Source: Cellvibrionaceae bacterium
Lineage (GTDB): Bacteria > Pseudomonadota > Gammaproteobacteria > Pseudomonadales > Cellvibrionaceae
Reading direction: 5' to 3'
Assembly (NCBI GenBank): GCA_025800365.1
Contig: JAOXRT010000131.1
Coordinates: 59,428 to 123,427 of the forward strand
DNA: 64,000 nucleotides
Position 1 is the stretch's first letter; each line of letters starts with the position of its first letter. The position numbers and the translations under genes are program-made. The notes under the pieces were generated by a model, which was not told the origin of the DNA, made no database searches, and saw only the letters and a program-made list of their open reading frames with translations. Of this stretch, positions 36,002-44,645 are shown piece after piece.

Positions 36002-37408
36002 TTATAGATGCGATTCCGCGTACTCGGCCAAGATCGATCGAGGTACGCCCTGCAATTGAATATTTCCGCCCTGTTGAAAGCCTTTAAAACGCTCACTCAG
36101 ATACGTTAATCCCGAACTGGTTGCATTGAGATAGGGGGTGTCAATTTGAGCAAGATTCCCCAAGCAAATTACTTTCGAGCCTGAGCCTGCACGAGTAATA
36201 ATGGTTTTAATTTGATGGGGCGTTAGGTTTTGACACTCATCAATTAAAATCAAGCTATGTTGAAAGCTACGGCCGCGAATATAGTTCAGAGACTTAAAAT
36301 GCAAAGGTACTTTGTTGAGTACATAATCAACGCTGCCCGAGCAATCTTCGTCATCACAGTGCAAGGCTTCTAAGTTGTCTGTAATAGCGCCCAGCCAGGG
36401 TTCCATTTTTTCTGCTTCAGTACCTGGTAAAAATCCGATGTCTTCATCTAAGCCTTGGGTTGAGCGAGTGGCAATAATCCTGCGATAGTATTTATTAGCG
36501 ACGGTCATTTCTATTGCAGCAGCCAAGGCTAAAATAGTTTTTCCGGAACCCGCTGAACCCGTTAGATTAACAATATGTACATCGGGGTCGAGTAATAAGT
36601 TTAAGGCGCAGGCCTGATAGATATCCCTAGGCTTTAAGCCCCAAGCCTCGGTTTCCATTAATTGATGTTGGTCTAGGTGTAATAGCTGAACTTCTTCTTC
36701 ACTTACCTCCAGCACTCTGCCTACAAATCCTTGCTCGTCTAGAACAAACTGATTGGGTGTGCATTCTTGTAAAATTTGGCAGCGTTTTAGATGATGGATG
36801 GTTCGTCCTAATTCCTGCAGAGTGTCGACTTGCTGAATTTGATCCCAGAAGCTGCCCGAGAATTCCAAGAAACCTTTGTTCAGCTTTTCAATATCGGTAA
36901 CAAGTTGATCGTTATGGTAGTCCTCAGCTTCGATCCCGCAACCTTTAGCTTTTAAGCGCATATTGATGTCTTTACTGATAAGCACAATATGTTCTTCTGG
37001 GTTCTGGCGCTGTAAAAAATAGATATCGTTGAGTATTTTATTGTCGTTGAGGTGAGTGGGTAATGTGCTAACACCTTCCGGTGTCTGTTGCATGATAATG
37101 GATAAGCTACCAAGCTCTGGGCTTTTTTCCCCGCGCTTGATGGGAACGCCAGCTTCGATTTCGTCTAAATCGGCACGGCCTAGAATTTTGTCCAGCTCTC
37201 GAATGGCCTGCCGGCAATCGGCAGCGACAGCGTTGCGACCACTTTTTAAAGAGTCCAGCTCTTCAAGCACGGTCATTGGGATGGATATTTTATGTTCTTC
37301 GAAGTTCAGTAGTGCAGTTGGATCGTGAATTAAAACATTTGTATCTAATACATAGCGAGTGTTTTTTGTTTTTTGTGTATTCCTAATGGTCAACAGCGAT
37401 TCACCCAT
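36002..37408 (-). CDS. PIN-domain/PhoH-like ATPase
   Basis: A 468-residue cytoplasmic protein. The N-terminal PIN nuclease domain (about 18-150) opens with YVLDTNVLIHDP. The C-terminal PhoH-type P-loop ATPase domain (about 240-440) has Walker A GSAGSGKT, Walker B LILIDECQNL and the segment KVICLGNLAQID. PIN-PhoH (PhoH2-type) proteins have RNA-unwinding and RNase activity in the mycobacterial members studied; those data are established knowledge of the family. I chose the ATG at 37408 with AAGGGA upstream; 24 further in-frame codons lack similarity. Single gene. Confidence 0.88.
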   Translation of the reverse strand: MGESLLTIRNTQKTKNTRYVLDTNVLIHDPTALLNFEEHKISIPMTVLEELDSLKSGRNAVAADCRQAIRELDKILGRADLDEIEAGVPIKRGEKSPELGSLSIIMQQTPEGVSTLPTHLNDNKILNDIYFLQRQNPEEHIVLISKDINMRLKAKGCGIEAEDYHNDQLVTDIEKLNKGFLEFSGSFWDQIQQVDTLQELGRTIHHLKRCQILQECTPNQFVLDEQGFVGRVLEVSEEEVQLLHLDQHQLMETEAWGLKPRDIYQACALNLLLDPDVHIVNLTGSAGSGKTILALAAAIEMTVANKYYRRIIATRSTQGLDEDIGFLPGTEAEKMEPWLGAITDNLEALHCDDEDCSGSVDYVLNKVPLHFKSLNYIRGRSFQHSLILIDECQNLTPHQIKTIITRAGSGSKVICLGNLAQIDTPYLNATSSGLTYLSERFKGFQQGGNIQLQGVPRSILAEYAESHL

Positions 37409-37840
37409 ATGTAATCCCTTTTTTAGTGGAGTGGGAATGACTGAGCTAATTCGGCAGTTTAGCTTGCTTAGCAAAGCCACCTTTGATTTTTATAACAGTA
37501 TTAAGTGATTAAAACTAGGGCTTAATCGTGACGGTTTTTTTAAATTTTAGAAGTTGAATGAAGGTGGGAGGGGTGACGGGAACCCACAATATTTCCACCT
37601 TTGAACGCCTTTGGCAAGCGCTTTGCGAAATAAATTTTGCTAAATTTTTAAGTGTGAAAATATGCTAGATAAATCAGCTGGTTAGAGCTATCAAACCTAA
37701 AATTGTAGAATTACCATTGTGGGGTTTATAGCGATGAAATCGAGGGTTTGGCCTAGAATTATTGGGGAAAAACTTTATTGAGCAAATAGTTAAACTGACA
37801 GGCGGCCAAGTATCAAATGCCTTGGCCGCCTGAAAATCAC
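37409..37840. other. Gene-free region between the PIN-PhoH and PAS genes
   Basis: About 430 bases. It contains the PhoH-like gene's leader on the right-hand side of that gene, a moderately AT-rich middle with no convincing frame, and at 37799-37832 a perfect hairpin that probably ends the PAS gene transcript. Nothing else was recognised. Confidence 0.5.
37799..37832 (-). terminator. Hairpin downstream of the PAS gene
   Basis: CAGGCGGCCAAG and CTTGGCCGCCTG form a perfect 12-base stem with a ten-base loop, just after the minus-strand stop. The U-run is weak, so efficiency is uncertain. Confidence 0.55.
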
Positions 37841-38302
37841 TTAGGCGCTGAGGGCAGCGTTATTCTCTTGGCCGAGTTTGTACATGGCCTCTTCGGTTAC
37901 ATCATAGACAATGACACAGATATGATTGACTTCTCCAGTTGTGGATACCAGTGGAATAATGGTCGTGTTCTGGTACATATGAGGCGCCGTGCAGGTAATT
38001 GGGCGATAGGTTTTGAATTTAAATAGATAAGGTCTTTGTTCCCAACTGCTAAATGCACTACTTTGAAGCAAAAATACCGATTCGGCTTTGCTGCGAAATC
38101 GAGCTTCGTCAATCTCCGGAAACAACTCAAAGAGATTTTTGTCTTTGGTGGAATTAGGGTGGTGCCCGCTGTGGTTTTCCATAAAGCCATTCCACAGTTG
38201 AATGCTGTAATCTTTATCCAAGACCGCAAGGCCAACATCGACATTCTGCAAAATATCGATATACCAATAAAACTCTTTTAATTGATCATCTTGTTCGATC
38301 AT
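37841..38302 (-). CDS. Stand-alone PAS-domain protein
   Basis: A 153-residue single PAS domain (about 15-135): VDVGLAVLDKDYSIQLWNGFM, the DKNLFELFPEI block, and the sheet SYxLKFKTYRPI through VSTTGEVNHICVIVYDVTEE. No output domain, so it probably acts by binding a partner protein or sensing a cofactor. Five bases behind the receiver-CheC gene, so the two are in one operon and probably one pathway. No ligand-specific residues can be called with confidence from the sequence. Confidence 0.8.
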   Translation of the reverse strand: MIEQDDQLKEFYWYIDILQNVDVGLAVLDKDYSIQLWNGFMENHSGHHPNSTKDKNLFELFPEIDEARFRSKAESVFLLQSSAFSSWEQRPYLFKFKTYRPITCTAPHMYQNTTIIPLVSTTGEVNHICVIVYDVTEEAMYKLGQENNAALSA

Positions 38303-38307
38303 GATGT

Positions 38308-39384
38308 TTAGTCGTCCAATAAATAAGATGCGTGATGCGCCAAATGCGGAATGCTATCTTCGGTAAAAAACAGTAGTAGGTCGCATTTGATTGGATAATC
38401 TTCAATGGCGTAACTCAGCTCGATTGCTAAGGTGCGTTGCCAGGCTTGGTTTTTGGTTTCTAGCAGCTGGCTTACATCACAGTGCTGGCCTAACACTACT
38501 GGGGCGCCGCGACTGAAATGTAAATCGAGCTGTTCGGCTAAGCCTTTTAAATAGGCCCCTACTAAGATATTGGATATATCCATCAGCACCTCGAGTTCGG
38601 CGCTGTCATCAAGTTGCCCTTTGTAGTTCAGCAATGCGGCCATATCACCAAAGCTGGAGTCGTTTAAAATCAGCAGCGCTTCACCGCTAATCCCTGAGCC
38701 TATAAAGCCTTGGCACACTCCAGAGGTTTCATCAAAATCTTCTACTGAAGCAAAGGCCATGCAGAGCTCGCTGACTTCGATGAGGTTGACGTTGGGTATG
38801 GGCAGTTCTACAAAAACTTTCAATAAGCGAGCCAGCATGTCGCCTGCTTGCCCCATGGCGACATTGGAAACCTCCTGAAGGCAATCACGTAATTGCGGGT
38901 CTAATTCCGTTATGCTCTCGCTGCTTGGTTTTTCGCTAATTGCCTGTGGCTTGCTGGGCTTTTGCTTTTCGGCTTGAGGTTCAGCTGGCTGCTCGTCTTT
39001 GTTGGCCATCAGCTCGGCATCAATAATGCCGTACTCGAGTAACATACTGGTCAGCTTGTCCTTATCGACGGGCTTTTTGATAAAGTCGATAGCGCCCAGC
39101 TGCTTCACTCGGCTGCGGGCCTCTGGCTGAATATCACCAGAAATGACAACCACCATGGTTTCGAGATCTTGTGCGCGAATAGCCTCTAATACTTCATAGC
39201 CGTCCATAACGGGCATGTTCAGATCTAGCAGCAACAATTCTGCTTTGCCTTCTTTGATAGCCGCGACGCCCTCTTCGCCATTGCTGGCAAAACTTACATC
39301 AACCGGCCAGCCATCAGGCAGTGAGCGAGCGCACTGTTTACGCGCCATATTGGAGTCGTCGCAGATTAATACGGGAGTGGACAT
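38308..39384 (-). CDS. Receiver domain fused to CheC/CheX-like phosphatase domain
   Basis: A 358-residue protein. The receiver (about 1-120) has CDDS acidic residues, the phospho-acceptor in LLLLDLNMPVMDGYE and Lys in FIKKPVDKD. A low-complexity linker rich in Lys, Pro and Glu follows (about 128-158). The C-terminal half (about 165-355) is CheC-like with two half-sites: CLQEVSNVAMGQAG (E..N) and LMDISNILVGAYL (D..N). CheC/CheX proteins dephosphorylate CheY-P. A self-contained receiver plus phosphatase could act as a phosphate sink for a chemotaxis-like pathway. In an operon with the PAS gene. No che genes are in the window. Confidence 0.82.
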   Translation of the reverse strand: MSTPVLICDDSNMARKQCARSLPDGWPVDVSFASNGEEGVAAIKEGKAELLLLDLNMPVMDGYEVLEAIRAQDLETMVVVISGDIQPEARSRVKQLGAIDFIKKPVDKDKLTSMLLEYGIIDAELMANKDEQPAEPQAEKQKPSKPQAISEKPSSESITELDPQLRDCLQEVSNVAMGQAGDMLARLLKVFVELPIPNVNLIEVSELCMAFASVEDFDETSGVCQGFIGSGISGEALLILNDSSFGDMAALLNYKGQLDDSAELEVLMDISNILVGAYLKGLAEQLDLHFSRGAPVVLGQHCDVSQLLETKNQAWQRTLAIELSYAIEDYPIKCDLLLFFTEDSIPHLAHHASYLLDD

Positions 39385-39670
39385 GGTTTGCTCTTATTTT
39401 TGAAACTACTAATAAATGTAGCAGAGAATTTTCAGCTTACTGGCAGATATCGACCACTTGATAACTTTTAAGAGACTCATTGAGAAAGTTTGTGCGCGAA
39501 ACACTCGAATTGTGTGATTTATTTCCTCATTTTGGCTGTTGTTATTCATTTCAGGTTCAACTTGGAAAAGCATAATGTTTGGCTCTTTAGTGCCAATAGG
39601 CGAATAAATCCATCAAACTAACGAATTAGCTTTCGGTTTGGGGGCAAGGTATTACCCACAGGGAAGAGCA

Positions 39671-40234
39671 ATGAGTGAGCATAAAGTAGTTTTTGTAGGG
39701 CCCTCTGGTGCTGGGAAAAGCACAGCGATTAAGACCATCAGCGAGGTGAGGTCGTCAATTGATGAGCACAGCTTTGCATTGGCGAACCCTCAGCATAATG
39801 TGCTGTTTGGTGACTCCATCGATTATGAGCTGATTAATATGCGCGATGGCCAGTCGATGCACTTGCTTGGTACTCAGGGCAGTCAAAACAGCGAGACTAT
39901 TCAGGTTTTACTCCGCAGAGGCGTGGCGGCCGTGGTTATCTTAATCAGCAATGCGGTGCACAATCCCTTGGCGATGCTGCGAGAGCAACTTCTGCAAATA
40001 GGGGATTTGGCAAAAAGCACACGCATTGTGGTGGGTATCAGCCATATGGATGTTAAGCCAGACCCAGGAGCTACGGTGTTTAGCCGTGAGCTGCACAAGT
40101 TTCAAGTCTTCGAATGCTTGGAGCAGAATATCCCTTTGCTTGTGGTCGACCCTAGAGATCAGCAAGATATGGCGCTGTTGATGGAGACCGCACTTTATAT
40201 AAGCCGTGACGGTGAACAGCAAGAGCGCGCCTAG
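39671..40234 (+). CDS. Small P-loop GTPase-like protein
   Basis: A 187-residue protein of the bacterial Ras-like/ATP-GTP-binding group found near roadblock or chemotaxis genes. Walker A is GPSGAGKST (8-16). The switch region is unusual: the normal DTPGQ is replaced by LGTQGSQ, and the base-specificity motif NKxD by SHMD (in VGISHMDVKP). Nucleotide binding is likely, but hydrolysis and GTP specificity may be altered. I chose the ATG at 39671, preceded by AGGGAAGAG; the in-frame upstream part has no similarity. Divergent from the receiver-CheC gene, so a functional link is possible. Confidence 0.75.
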   Translation: MSEHKVVFVGPSGAGKSTAIKTISEVRSSIDEHSFALANPQHNVLFGDSIDYELINMRDGQSMHLLGTQGSQNSETIQVLLRRGVAAVVILISNAVHNPLAMLREQLLQIGDLAKSTRIVVGISHMDVKPDPGATVFSRELHKFQVFECLEQNIPLLVVDPRDQQDMALLMETALYISRDGEQQERA

Positions 40235-40250
40235 TGTGAACACTAGGCGC
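40227..40250 (+). terminator. Hairpin overlapping the end of the GTPase-like gene
   Basis: GCGCCTAGTG-TGAA-CACTAGGCGC, a ten-base perfect stem that includes the TAG stop. There is no U-run. It probably protects or ends the transcript. Confidence 0.45.
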
Positions 40251-40294
40251 CTATTCAGTGCTTAGGCGCATCAATATTTAGGCCCGCCAATATA

Positions 40295-40352
40295 GCTAAA
40301 TACCTTCCATAAAATCCAACATTGCTAAATACCTTCCATAAAATCCAACATT
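40295..40352. repeat. 29-base exact tandem duplication across the mksB stop codon
   Basis: The unit beginning GCTAAATACCTTCC occurs at 40295-40323 and again, identically, at 40324-40352. On the minus strand the right-hand copy encodes the last residues of MksB (MLDFMEGI) and the TAG. The second copy lies entirely after the stop and is out of frame with the first, since 29 is not a multiple of three. Confidence 0.97.
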
Positions 40353-43300
40353 GCTTGATGCCTTACCGTTTTACGGTGTTTGGCCCATAACTCTTTGATT
40401 TTATCGTTGTTACAAACCTTGCGGTCCACCAAGACACGGGTTTGCAGCTCGCCTACGGCTTGCGTCGCCGGACACTTGCTGAATATGGTTTGGTGGCTGA
40501 TTAAATCCATAAATGGCCCCGATTTGCTGGTCGGCATAATAAACAGCAACTGTAGGCCAAGCGATTCAGTTAAATAGTGAATGACCTGGCGCGAGCGGGT
40601 TTCGTCCATTTTTGAGAAGGCTTCATCCACAAGCACCATCCGGCAGTGGGTATTGCCCTCATTAAAGCGGAAGGCAGAGGTTACCGCCGCTGCGCGAATT
40701 ATGTAAGCTGGGGTTTCCAGCTGCCCGCCGGAGCCAGTGCCGTAGGTACTAAGGGCAATTGCCTCCTTGTTGAGTGGTTCTTTATAAATCTCGTAATTGC
40801 GATAATTACGATAGTCACTGATGCGATTGAGTTCACGCAAGGCAGTTTGCTCATCCTTATCCAACAGCATAGCGAGTAATCTATCGCGAACCTGTTGTGA
40901 TTTTTTACTCAGCTCGGCATCAAATAGAGAGTTACCATCACCGAGGTCTGGGGTATCAATAACTTCTTTAAAGAACTTATAGTATTCCTTAAATTCCGGA
41001 ATCCAGTCGTAGCCAAAGAAAAAACGCTCTCGATCATCACCAAAACGGTGATGTTGAAGTTCCAGGTTTAAAACTTCGAGTTGTTCCTTACCATCACCAA
41101 TTGCTTGATAGATCGAATGACATAAATTGCTCACAAAGGCCGTATTAAAGCTGTCTTTGAGGGCAAGTAGATTTTCATGTTTTCCAACAAGAACATTGTT
41201 TCTGAGGGAGTGATAAACGCCATCAATATTTTGCTGTGCGTGTTGCACCTGCTTGTACATCTCAACGCTGTCGCGGCTATCACTGCTGGAGAGATAAGGA
41301 ATCACACAGTGGCTGTTACATAGTTGGTTATGTTGGCTTAGCTGTTGATCTAGGCGGCGCTCAATTTGCTCGAGTTGCCCTTTTAAATCATTGCACTGGG
41401 GCAGCAAACTGTCGCTGGCATTGCTGGCGATATGTTCCGCATTGCCCAGAGCTTCTTGGCTGTCGAAGTTGCTGCTATGTTTGGCAATATCTTCGACGGC
41501 AGACTCACCTTGTTCGAGCTGCAACTGTAAGCTATCTTGCTCATCGGCTAATTTATCAATGGCAATTTCAAGTTGCTGAGATTTATTTTTATACTCGCCT
41601 TGGGCCTGATGCTGTTCATTGATTTGCTTTTCTAAAGATAGATGTTCACCTTTCAACTGTTGTAGCTGCGCCTCAAGGTCATCAAATTCGCTGAGATCAA
41701 GATTGCTTATGTCCTGCTCGGCTTGCTCCAGTTCGCGATAGCATTCTAGTAACTCATGAACAATATCTACCGACTTAGGCGCAGTGATCTTGTCGCAAGC
41801 GTCTAGGCAATTAGCCGCCTCTCGGTAAGATATTTCTAAATGCTTGCTCTGCGCTAAAAGCTCGTCAATTTGCTCACGCTTGGCGATTACCGCACGATCA
41901 CGAGCGCCCTGGCCGAATAGTAGGTCACCAGCATCGATATCACAGCGGAACATGGCATAGTTGCCTGCGCCAATGCCGTTGGCGCATAAGCCTCGATGGA
42001 GTCCTCGAAGCTCTTGCTCATCTTCCGCGCGCACCACACTGCCGTATGAAGCGCGAATATAATATTCGGCTGTTTTGTGGCTGAACTCCATCAATTCGAC
42101 GATAGAACCTTTCGGTGTGTTGAGCCGACTCGCATCTCGAGCTGCTTTATGGCCTTGAATGACGCGAGCTCTATTTTGGCCGCCCCGCCTACCGCCAATG
42201 TTTCGAACAATGGCGATTGCCTCGGCCTCATAGTCGGCCTCTACGATAATGCCAAATCTAGCGCCGCCGATATATCCCTCGATGGCCATCTGCCACTGTG
42301 GATCGCTGACTTCAATAAAATCACAAAGCACTGCGGGCTTGGCCTCTGGGCACTCTTGCTCAATGGCGCTTAAGGCCTGCTGTATATATCCAGGGTAGGA
42401 GATCTTGCTTTGACCGAGGCGTTGAACTTCAAGTTCGCGTGCATCGATTTGTTGGCGATTTCTATCTTGTTTTTCTCGGCGCCTTTGAGCCAAGGCAAAG
42501 AGTTGGTCTCGCAGACTGTCCTGGCCTTCTTCGCTATAGTGCACCACCGAGTAAAGATGTTGATGGCTATTATCTCGCTTAACAAGCTCTTCAAGCTTCC
42601 TTTCTAAGTCGCCGCTGCCAAGGAAATCGATGGTCATTAGTTTTTGCGCATCGATGCCGGTTTCATCCCCAAGGGATATCACCTGTTTAAGCGCTTTTTG
42701 GCATAAACCATGACCTAAGCTAGGACACTCTAACTCCAGCGAGCTTTGCTGAATAGTTTTCAGTAGCTTCTGGGCTTGCTGGTAGTTTTCACTAAATCTG
42801 TGCAGTTGTTGCAGTAGTCGTGGTGCTTGGCTGCTAAGTTGTTGCTGAGACTTTTCCGCCAAGGCTTGCAATTCATCTTTGTCTTTTAACGCAGAAATGC
42901 CCTTTCGCTTGGCGGTAAGCTCGGTGATTTGATCGAACAGAATACTCTTTTTGCGCTCAGCCAGCTCGATACTGTGCAAGCCATCTTTGGCAGACAGTTG
43001 GTTTTGCTGCTGCTGATCTTTCTTGGCGAGGTAACTTTTTTGCAGGCTTCGTTGTCTGCGGTAGAGCTCGGCATATTCTAAGACTCGAATTTGTTGCCAA
43101 ATATCCAAAAACTCTACGGCATTGCCATTGGCGTTTTCTAAGCGATCAATGGATTCATTCAGGGCGCGAGTTTCTTGCTCCATGCCATGAATAGTTTTCA
43201 TGAGCTCCGAAACCTGGCGGATATCTTCGCTTAAATCCTTAGGCTCAAGAACTTCTTTGGCTACAAATTCATTGATACTCTTTACCGGCTTATAGGCCAT

Positions 43301-43975
43301 AAAATTGGAAAAGGTCTTGGCGGCGTGCTTCGCTTCGCGATCAGAAACTGCGCCGCTTTGCCCACGAAGAGCACCATATAAGCGACGCAAATAACTACTT
43401 TTTTTATCGTAGCTTTCTACCGATTCTTGGCCGAACTCAATACGCAAGTTTTTGGCAAGGTTGCCCATTGGCAGGATATATTTTCCGCCCTTATCTTCTT
43501 TTACAAAGGTGGCAAGGTTGATGGCCCCAACAGGGACATGCTCGCTAGGGACTATTAAAAACAGCAATTCATCTTGGCGAGCTTGGCGCTGTTTGCCGGC
43601 GGTTTCTAAGCTTGCCTGTACTGCCATTATCGCCCAGAACGCCTGCCCGCTTTCACCTTGAGTCGGGTGAAACAAAGCGGCAATATAGCCTTGGCATTTG
43701 GTGGGGCGGGCGTAACTGCCGTCGTCACAGCCTAATATATAGGATGCTAGTGTTCGAACCTGTTTTCCGCCACGGCCGCGCTGACTGGTTTCGTCTTGCC
43801 CAGGGTTGTAATTAAATAAGTTTTCATGGGCTGCGGTCATTAATGTTTGCAGCGCATCTGCCGCCGTGGTTTTGCCCGATCCATTGCCGCCAGAAAATAG
43901 ATTGACGGGGCCGAAGTCAAATTCGATAGGAGGTATATTGCCCCAATTAACGAGGATGGCCTTCTTACAAAACAT
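40325..43975 (-). CDS. mksB: MksB/JetC-type condensin ATPase
   Basis: A 1216-residue SMC-like protein. The N-terminal head has Walker A GGNGSGKTT (29-37). Two long coiled-coil arms (about 270-500 and 700-960) surround a hinge-like middle (AVLCDFIEVSDPQWQMAIEGYIGG, about 555-690). The C-terminal head has the signature TGSGGQLETP and Walker B MVLVDEAFSKMD. This is the MukB-like JetC/MksB family, whose complexes extrude DNA loops. The start overlaps the stop of mksE by one base (TAATG). The complex with MksE and MksF acts on the nucleoid; in the related Wadjet defence system the fourth protein JetD cuts plasmids, and no JetD gene is found here. Confidence 0.9.
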   Translation of the reverse strand: MFCKKAILVNWGNIPPIEFDFGPVNLFSGGNGSGKTTAADALQTLMTAAHENLFNYNPGQDETSQRGRGGKQVRTLASYILGCDDGSYARPTKCQGYIAALFHPTQGESGQAFWAIMAVQASLETAGKQRQARQDELLFLIVPSEHVPVGAINLATFVKEDKGGKYILPMGNLAKNLRIEFGQESVESYDKKSSYLRRLYGALRGQSGAVSDREAKHAAKTFSNFMAYKPVKSINEFVAKEVLEPKDLSEDIRQVSELMKTIHGMEQETRALNESIDRLENANGNAVEFLDIWQQIRVLEYAELYRRQRSLQKSYLAKKDQQQQNQLSAKDGLHSIELAERKKSILFDQITELTAKRKGISALKDKDELQALAEKSQQQLSSQAPRLLQQLHRFSENYQQAQKLLKTIQQSSLELECPSLGHGLCQKALKQVISLGDETGIDAQKLMTIDFLGSGDLERKLEELVKRDNSHQHLYSVVHYSEEGQDSLRDQLFALAQRRREKQDRNRQQIDARELEVQRLGQSKISYPGYIQQALSAIEQECPEAKPAVLCDFIEVSDPQWQMAIEGYIGGARFGIIVEADYEAEAIAIVRNIGGRRGGQNRARVIQGHKAARDASRLNTPKGSIVELMEFSHKTAEYYIRASYGSVVRAEDEQELRGLHRGLCANGIGAGNYAMFRCDIDAGDLLFGQGARDRAVIAKREQIDELLAQSKHLEISYREAANCLDACDKITAPKSVDIVHELLECYRELEQAEQDISNLDLSEFDDLEAQLQQLKGEHLSLEKQINEQHQAQGEYKNKSQQLEIAIDKLADEQDSLQLQLEQGESAVEDIAKHSSNFDSQEALGNAEHIASNASDSLLPQCNDLKGQLEQIERRLDQQLSQHNQLCNSHCVIPYLSSSDSRDSVEMYKQVQHAQQNIDGVYHSLRNNVLVGKHENLLALKDSFNTAFVSNLCHSIYQAIGDGKEQLEVLNLELQHHRFGDDRERFFFGYDWIPEFKEYYKFFKEVIDTPDLGDGNSLFDAELSKKSQQVRDRLLAMLLDKDEQTALRELNRISDYRNYRNYEIYKEPLNKEAIALSTYGTGSGGQLETPAYIIRAAAVTSAFRFNEGNTHCRMVLVDEAFSKMDETRSRQVIHYLTESLGLQLLFIMPTSKSGPFMDLISHQTIFSKCPATQAVGELQTRVLVDRKVCNNDKIKELWAKHRKTVRHQAMLDFMEGI

Positions 43976-44637
43976 TAGTCATCTCCCTCGCTCTGATTTA
44001 GACCACTTTGACTTTCTGGATCAAGTTGAGCGAGCACCTCATGGCTGACTAAGCTGCTAATGCCGGGCTGAATGCTGATCCAGCTTTCTGCATCTTCGTT
44101 GCCGGTTTCGCCATTGAAACGAATAATACGCAGCTGTCGTAAATTGCGGAAAAGTTGGCGACGCTCTTGTTGAGCTTCTGGCAGTTTGCGCTTGAGGAGA
44201 TTGTTTAAACTGATGGCTATTTCTTCCATAGAGATCAAAACACAGCCCTTGTCGTCCACTAAGCCTTCGCGTAGTGACTTTTCATATTCCACACGCAATA
44301 CCAGTATCAAGGCCATCTCCATTTGATTGGGGCGATGACGAAAGCCTTGATTGAATGGGCTATGTTCGTCGTCTTGAAGGTTCGGGGCCTTGGCGCCAGG
44401 CGGGTATATTCGGACAAAACAAAACTGTTCATCATGCTCGATACGAACACCAATAATTGATAGATAATCATCAACCAGTTCTTGGCATTGTAGGTAGCGG
44501 TCGTAGAGCACAGCTTCGATTTGGCTTTCATCACGATTGATAATGCCATAGTCCAAAAGACGAATCATGAGCTCTGAAAAGTCTTCCACCCGGATGGCTT
44601 TTTCGTGTAGAGCCTGTTGTAGCATTTGATTGAACAT
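43975..44637 (-). CDS. mksE: MksE/JetB-type condensin subunit
   Basis: A 220-residue protein with winged-helix (KITE-type) character, rich in helices: [21 protein letters not shown], then the [13 protein letters not shown] block and [20 protein letters not shown], a JetB (DUF4194-like) landmark. In MksBEF-type condensins it binds the kleisin MksF. It begins eight bases after mksF and overlaps mksB by one base, so the three are one translationally coupled unit. The C-terminus is acidic. Confidence 0.88.
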   Translation of the reverse strand: MFNQMLQQALHEKAIRVEDFSELMIRLLDYGIINRDESQIEAVLYDRYLQCQELVDDYLSIIGVRIEHDEQFCFVRIYPPGAKAPNLQDDEHSPFNQGFRHRPNQMEMALILVLRVEYEKSLREGLVDDKGCVLISMEEIAISLNNLLKRKLPEAQQERRQLFRNLRQLRIIRFNGETGNEDAESWISIQPGISSLVSHEVLAQLDPESQSGLNQSEGDD

Positions 44638-44645
44638 AAAATTTG

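Noticed and set aside
41236..41622. A 128-codon open frame antisense to mksB.
   Set aside because: It is one of several frames opposite the long mksB gene, with no recognisable protein features and no ribosome-binding site.
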